64,000 nucleotides of DNA from Vicingus serpentipes (GTDB lineage: Bacteria; Bacteroidota; Bacteroidia; Flavobacteriales_E; Vicingaceae), in NCBI GenBank assembly GCA_024103385.1, contig JAGFIT010000031.1, positions 23,766-87,765 on the forward strand, read 5' to 3'. Below the pieces are notes generated by a model. That model was given only the letters and a program-made list of their open reading frames with translations, did not search any database and had not been told where the DNA came from. This document shows, piece after piece, positions 59,530-64,000 of this stretch; position 1 is the stretch's first letter, and every line of letters begins with the position of its first letter. The position numbers and the translations under genes were made by a program.

Positions 59530-62517
59530 ATGAAAAGTAATTATCTTTTTGGCATATTGATTTTTATAGCAAGTTGGTGTTGTTGTATGAAAATCAATGC
59601 ACAATCCCGAGTATATAAACATTACACAGTAGAGGATGGATTGCCCAGCTCAGAAGTATATTCAGCATTTCAAGATTCTAAAGGGTATATGTGGTTCGCT
59701 ACCGATGCTGGGGTGAGTCGTTTTAATGGGTATGAGTTTGAAAATTTTGACGAAAGTGCTGGATTAACAGATAATACGGTTTTTTTATTTTATGAAGACC
59801 ATAAAGGACGAATATGGTTTGGTACATTTAATTGCCAACTTTCCTATTATGAAAATGGACGTATTTATCCATTTCAATATAATGATGTAATTGTTGAAAA
59901 ATTACAGAGTAAATCAGCAATGACCTCTTTTTATGTGGACTCAAATTCAACTATTTGGATTGGATTTTATAATGAGGGGTTATACAAAATCACGTCTAAT
60001 GGGAAGGTTAGTTGTGAATTATTGAAACAAGACAACAGTTTCTTAAAAATACAATTATTTAACAGTGATAATTTTGTAGCAGGCTATTGTAAAGGGGAAA
60101 AACATGAGAAAATAGCTTCTAAACAATTATCATATACTTATTCGTTCATGACAGAGATAAAAAAAGCCGGGCATATATATAATTATGAAATACCTATTCA
60201 AGTGAACCTTAAAAAATATCCTTATACTACTGTATGTATGGCTCAATGGAGAGGAAACTTTTTTTATTATAATTCTTTAAAGAGTTACTTGATGACTGTT
60301 AATTCGCCATCCAGGATATATGAAATAAAGACGCCAGCATTATTAATGGAATCTCGCGTTTTAACTGTTTATTCAGATAAAAGTTTTTTGTGGTTCTGTG
60401 TTCAGGGGAAAGGAGTATACAAATGTGTAATAGAAGATAACGAAATACTGATAAAGGATCATTTTTTGAACGAAGAATCAGTATCTCGTGTTTTTAAAGA
60501 TAGAGAAAGAGGGGTATGGTTTCAAACATTGAAAAAAGGAGTTTATTATTTACCCTCGGAAGAAATAAAATATAATTCTGAAGAGGATAATTCAATAATA
60601 GAAATAGAAGTAGATACTCTTTCGGGAGGGTTGTATCTTGTTTATGAAGATGGAAAAATTTTTAAAAGAAATCAAACGGAAAATAAACTTAAGGAGATAA
60701 TATTACTGAACTCAAAATATATTCCTCAAACTTTAGAATATAACTATACTTCTAATTCATTGTTAGTGGGAGGTGGTGAAAAGTCTTTTTGTTATTACAA
60801 AGATACTCAATTTTACTATTTTAAAGATGTAAAATATTACGATATTACTAGGTCATTCTTGGTTGATTCCAATATTATATACCAAGCTAACTCTTATGGA
60901 GTATCAATAATAAAAGATAATCGAGAAATATATAATTCGTTTAAACAAGGAGAACCTAAAATGTGGTGTTCTAGTTTGGTGAAAAACAACGATAAAATTT
61001 GGATAGGTACCAATCAAGGTATTAAGGTTTATGATAAAGGGAAAATAAAATCTCCTTTTACTCATAATAAGTACTTATCAACAGGTATTACCAATATGGA
61101 ACGATTAAACAAAGAATTATTTTTGATAGGAACCAAAAGCTATGGGATGTTGGTTGTTCAAAACGATAGTGTTATTGATATAATCGATAAAAAGGATGGT
61201 TTGGTAAGTAATATTATTCGAAAAATTCATGTAGATAGTCAAGATGAGATTTGGGTTGGAACAAGCAAAGGGTTAAGTCGAATTAACTATAAAGGAATTA
61301 ATGATTTTCAAATAGAGAACCTGACTCCATATCACGGGTTACCATCAGAAGAAATTATAGATGTTTGTTCTTACCGAAATACAATTTATGCAGCTACTCC
61401 AAAAGGGTTGGTCGAATTTGATAAAACTAAAATTAGTTTTAATAAGAAACCACCAAATGTTTACATCAAACAATTTAATGTGAATAATGAATCAAGAGAT
61501 CCAGAAAACATTGAATTAACGTATCAGGAAAATTTTATTAATATAAAATATGAAGGATTAAATTATCGGTCATTAGGAGAGGTAGAGTACCAATACCGAA
61601 TGTTAGGAGTAGATACCAATTGGGTGACAACAACTTCTAGGTTAGTTCAGTATCCCACTTTACAACCCAATAATTATGTGTTTGAAGTGAAAGCCAAAAA
61701 TGAAAATGGAATATGGAGCCAGCCAGCTACTTTGTCTTTTACTATTAGCCCTCCTTTTTGGTTAACCTGGTGGTTTATCTCGTTAGAAATAGTACTAGGA
61801 TTGCTTATTATTTATTTGGTGTTTCGGTATAGAGAGAAGCAGCTTTTACAAAAAAGTAACATCGAAAAACGAATGATTGAATTGGAACTGAAAGCCTTAC
61901 GATCACAAATGAACCCACACTTTATATTTAATACCCTTAATTCCATCCAGCATTATATTGTGGGGAACGATTTTAGAAGTACTAATAAATATTTATCCAA
62001 ATTTGCTAAGCTAATTAGAACTGTTCTTAATCTTTCAGAAAAAAATAGGATTACTATTCAGGAGGAAGTTGATATGTTAATATTGTACATGGATTTGGAA
62101 CGGATGCGTTTTGAGGACGGGTTCGATTATGAGATAATAGTAGATGAAGAAATAGATCCCGATTATGATGAAATTCCATCTATGTTAATTCAACCGTATG
62201 TAGAAAATGCGATATGGCATGGATTAATGAATAAGACTGAAAAAGGGATAATTAAAGTGGGGATAATTTTGAGAGATAATTATCTTTGTTGTACTATTTC
62301 AGACAATGGTATAGGAAGGGAAAAAGCTATTGAAATTAAATCGAAAAGGAATATTAAACGAAAATCGGTTGGAATGACAATAACGAAAGAACGCTTGGAT
62401 TTAATTAATAATAATGAAATAAATGTTGATATTGTTGATTTAAAAGATGAAGATGGTAATGCTACAGGAACAGAAGTGAATATAAAAATACCTTTTAAAA
62501 ACGAAGATACATGGTGA
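59530..62517 (+). CDS. Propeller-type sensor histidine kinase (LytS-like)
   Basis: This 995-residue inner-membrane protein has a signal peptide (about residues 1-26), a large periplasmic beta-propeller of two-component regulator repeats (GLPSSEVYSAFQDSKGYMWFATDAGVSRF and others), a Y_Y_Y domain at about 650-735 and a membrane helix (WLTWWFISLEIVLGLLIIYLVF). The kinase part is of the LytS type: the phosphorylated histidine is in MNPHFIFNTLNSIQ, and the ATP-binding motifs are QPYVENAIWHG and SDNGIGREKA. The response regulator overlaps its stop by 7 bases, so the two form one system. The propeller probably senses an extracellular polymer, as in polysaccharide sensing, but the ligand is unknown. 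Confidence 0.93.
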   Translation: MKSNYLFGILIFIASWCCCMKINAQSRVYKHYTVEDGLPSSEVYSAFQDSKGYMWFATDAGVSRFNGYEFENFDESAGLTDNTVFLFYEDHKGRIWFGTFNCQLSYYENGRIYPFQYNDVIVEKLQSKSAMTSFYVDSNSTIWIGFYNEGLYKITSNGKVSCELLKQDNSFLKIQLFNSDNFVAGYCKGEKHEKIASKQLSYTYSFMTEIKKAGHIYNYEIPIQVNLKKYPYTTVCMAQWRGNFFYYNSLKSYLMTVNSPSRIYEIKTPALLMESRVLTVYSDKSFLWFCVQGKGVYKCVIEDNEILIKDHFLNEESVSRVFKDRERGVWFQTLKKGVYYLPSEEIKYNSEEDNSIIEIEVDTLSGGLYLVYEDGKIFKRNQTENKLKEIILLNSKYIPQTLEYNYTSNSLLVGGGEKSFCYYKDTQFYYFKDVKYYDITRSFLVDSNIIYQANSYGVSIIKDNREIYNSFKQGEPKMWCSSLVKNNDKIWIGTNQGIKVYDKGKIKSPFTHNKYLSTGITNMERLNKELFLIGTKSYGMLVVQNDSVIDIIDKKDGLVSNIIRKIHVDSQDEIWVGTSKGLSRINYKGINDFQIENLTPYHGLPSEEIIDVCSYRNTIYAATPKGLVEFDKTKISFNKKPPNVYIKQFNVNNESRDPENIELTYQENFINIKYEGLNYRSLGEVEYQYRMLGVDTNWVTTTSRLVQYPTLQPNNYVFEVKAKNENGIWSQPATLSFTISPPFWLTWWFISLEIVLGLLIIYLVFRYREKQLLQKSNIEKRMIELELKALRSQMNPHFIFNTLNSIQHYIVGNDFRSTNKYLSKFAKLIRTVLNLSEKNRITIQEEVDMLILYMDLERMRFEDGFDYEIIVDEEIDPDYDEIPSMLIQPYVENAIWHGLMNKTEKGIIKVGIILRDNYLCCTISDNGIGREKAIEIKSKRNIKRKSVGMTITKERLDLINNNEINVDIVDLKDEDGNATGTEVNIKIPFKNEDTW

Positions 62518-63251
62518 CAGCAGTAATTGTTGATGACGAAAAAAAATCGCGAGAAGTACTAAAGCGCTTAATAGAAGAATCTCAAGTGGATGTAATTGTT
62601 CTTGGAGAGGCGAGTTCTGTTGAAGAAGGAGTTGAAGTTATTAATAAAGAGCTTCCTCAATTGGTTTTTTTAGATGTCGAGATGTTGGATGGTACAGGGT
62701 TTAATCTGTTAGAGAAATTTGACAAAGTAGAATTTAAAGTCATTTTCACTACTGCATATGATAAATATGCTATTAAGGCGTTTAAATATAGTGCTATAGA
62801 TTATTTACTAAAACCCATTGATATTGAAGAATTAGAAAATGCAGTGGTAAAAGCAAAAAATTCAATGGATATAGAAATGTTTAATGATGCACAAATTAAG
62901 GTATTATTAAACAACATCAAGGAAGAAGAAACGAATAAAAGAATAACCATTACGAGTGCCTCTAGAATGGATTTTGTTAATCTAAATGAAGTTGTCTGTT
63001 GTAGAGCAAACGGATCCTATACCGAGGTATTGTTACTTAATAATAAAAAAATAATGGCCTCAAAACCATTAAAGCATTTTGATACCATGTTTACTGATTC
63101 TCCAAATTTCATTAGAGTTAGTAAATCTCATATCATATCACTAAAACATGTTACTTCTTATAAAAAAGATACAGATGTTATTGTATTAGAGGACGGAATT
63201 GAGGTTGATTTGTCTAGAAGAAGGAAAAAGGAATTTTTGAAAATGTTATAA
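62511..63251 (+). CDS. LytTR-type response regulator
   Basis: This 246-residue protein has a receiver domain (phosphorylated aspartate in LVFLDVEM, TTAYDKYAIKAF and the LKPID motif) and a LytTR DNA-binding domain (about 140-245; VCCRANGSYTEVLLLNNKK, FIRVSKSHIISLKHV). It is the partner of the histidine kinase upstream, with which it shares 7 bases. It probably controls nearby genes, such as the secreted protein at 63361. No LytTR binding repeat was identified. Confidence 0.95.
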   Translation: MVTAVIVDDEKKSREVLKRLIEESQVDVIVLGEASSVEEGVEVINKELPQLVFLDVEMLDGTGFNLLEKFDKVEFKVIFTTAYDKYAIKAFKYSAIDYLLKPIDIEELENAVVKAKNSMDIEMFNDAQIKVLLNNIKEEETNKRITITSASRMDFVNLNEVVCCRANGSYTEVLLLNNKKIMASKPLKHFDTMFTDSPNFIRVSKSHIISLKHVTSYKKDTDVIVLEDGIEVDLSRRRKKEFLKML

Positions 63252-63360
63252 ATGCACAAAACTACTCCAAAAGTGACCGTTTAGAAGAAAAATAGCGCAT
63301 TTTTAGGACGAAATGTTTTTCTTAGTTAATATTGATTATTATAAACCAATACTTTTTATT

Positions 63361-64000
63361 ATGAAAACTAAATTACTTGCATTATTGCTTACATCCCTTT
63401 ATTTGCCTCTAATGTCACAAATTTGCACGGGGTCTTCGTTTCAAAAAACGTATACGGGAGGAGGAGAAGAACGAGCACATTCTGTTCAACCTACCTCAGA
63501 TGGAGGGTATGTGTTAGTTGGCGAAACAACAAGTTATGGCGCTGGTGGGCAAGATATATTTGTGATGAAGATAGATGTAAATGGAAATCAACAATGGACA
63601 AAAACATACGGAACAACAGCTAAAGATGATGGAAGCAGTTTGTCTATCATTCAATCTATGGATGGAGGGTATTTAATTGCTGGTCATACAGGGAGTGGAA
63701 CTAATGGCTACGTTATTAAACTAGGTGCATCAGGAAATATTCAATGGGAAAAAAAAGAAGCAAATACGTTATATAGAGGAGCTAAAGAATTATCAAATGG
63801 AGATTTTATTTTAACAGGTAATGCTTATACTTTTGGTTCAGGAACTGGAGTTGGAGGGTTTCTGTTGGTTAGACTATCTTCTTCAGGTGCAATGTTATGG
63901 TCTAAAGGATATGTAGGGACTATTAAAGATCAGGTTAGTAATGTGTGGGAATACCCAATTGGATATTTAATAGAAACAGAAAAAACATCTACTTATGCAT
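63361..64000 (+). CDS. Secreted repeat protein, 5' part (gene runs past window end)
   Basis: The visible 213 codons start at an ATG with a signal peptide (MKTKLLALLLTSLYLPLMSQ), followed by repeats of about 50 residues of the form TSDGGYVLVGETTSYGAGG...IFVMKIDVNGNQQWTKTYG, then MDGGYLIAGHTGSGTNGYVIKLGASGNIQWEKK. This pattern is found in very long secreted propeller-like proteins of Bacteroidota that carry a type IX sorting domain at the C terminus; that end is outside the window. The gene lies 109 bases after the response regulator, which may control it. Confidence 0.85.
   Translation, partial: MKTKLLALLLTSLYLPLMSQICTGSSFQKTYTGGGEERAHSVQPTSDGGYVLVGETTSYGAGGQDIFVMKIDVNGNQQWTKTYGTTAKDDGSSLSIIQSMDGGYLIAGHTGSGTNGYVIKLGASGNIQWEKKEANTLYRGAKELSNGDFILTGNAYTFGSGTGVGGFLLVRLSSSGAMLWSKGYVGTIKDQVSNVWEYPIGYLIETEKTSTYA

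Overview
The window is AT-rich chromosomal DNA from a member of the Bacteroidota, most likely Flavobacteriales. The signs are a type IX secretion C-terminal sorting domain, the TAnnTTTG type of -7 promoter element, a bacillithiol-system YtxJ, a zinc-free type B ribosomal protein L31, GlmU-family and RsfS-FtsH-CdsA-Psd gene arrangements, frequent TTG starts and poor Shine-Dalgarno sequences. No rRNA, tRNA, CRISPR array, transposase or phage gene was found. No gene-free stretch exceeds about 230 bases.

Layout. 1-26.9 kb is mostly housekeeping: the end of a cysteine desulfurase, a metallo-beta-lactamase-fold hydrolase, a secreted beta-propeller-like T9SS cargo, lipA, an outer-membrane protein, small thiol-redox genes (OsmC, YtxJ, a 41-residue lipoprotein), ung, an Omp85/TamA-like protein, a 2OG oxygenase-ABC exporter pair, a SulP transporter, a GNAT-nitrilase fusion, the operon rsfS-ftsH-DUF2007-cdsA-psd, birA, pyrE, a Nudix hydrolase, a TlpA-like protein, coaD and a membrane metallophosphoesterase. 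From 26.9 to 40.6 kb, eleven or twelve minus-strand genes, many overlapping, form a surface-polysaccharide cluster: five glycosyltransferases or GT-C-like proteins, two flippases, an O-antigen ligase/polymerase and a sugar amidotransferase with its own fused glutaminase.

From 40.7 to 47.2 kb a plus-strand housekeeping island (rpmE2, GlmU-family gene, lon, dnaN, M42-type peptidase) separates that cluster from a second plus-strand one (47.3-56.9 kb). The second cluster holds a two-domain oxidoreductase, a CapK-like adenylate-forming enzyme, a LegB-like dehydratase, an SDR, a methyltransferase, a sugar nucleotidyltransferase, a glycosyltransferase and a third flippase. A large YfhO membrane protein follows. 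The window ends with a propeller-type LytS-like histidine kinase, its LytTR response regulator and the start of a secreted repeat protein.

The two sugar clusters could supply complementary steps: nucleotide-sugar making and modification on one side, assembly, flipping and polymerisation on the other. The sequence does not show which sugar is made. The most notable unexplained structure is a set of short palindromic or multi-hairpin repeats concentrated at 41-50.5 kb, two of which sit in frame inside coding sequence. I did not find a gene set that I would call a clearly new defence or metabolic system. The best protein-level leads are the glutaminase-amidotransferase fusion, a twin-arginine motif placed after three membrane segments in the metallophosphoesterase, and a TlpA-like protein lacking its CxxC.
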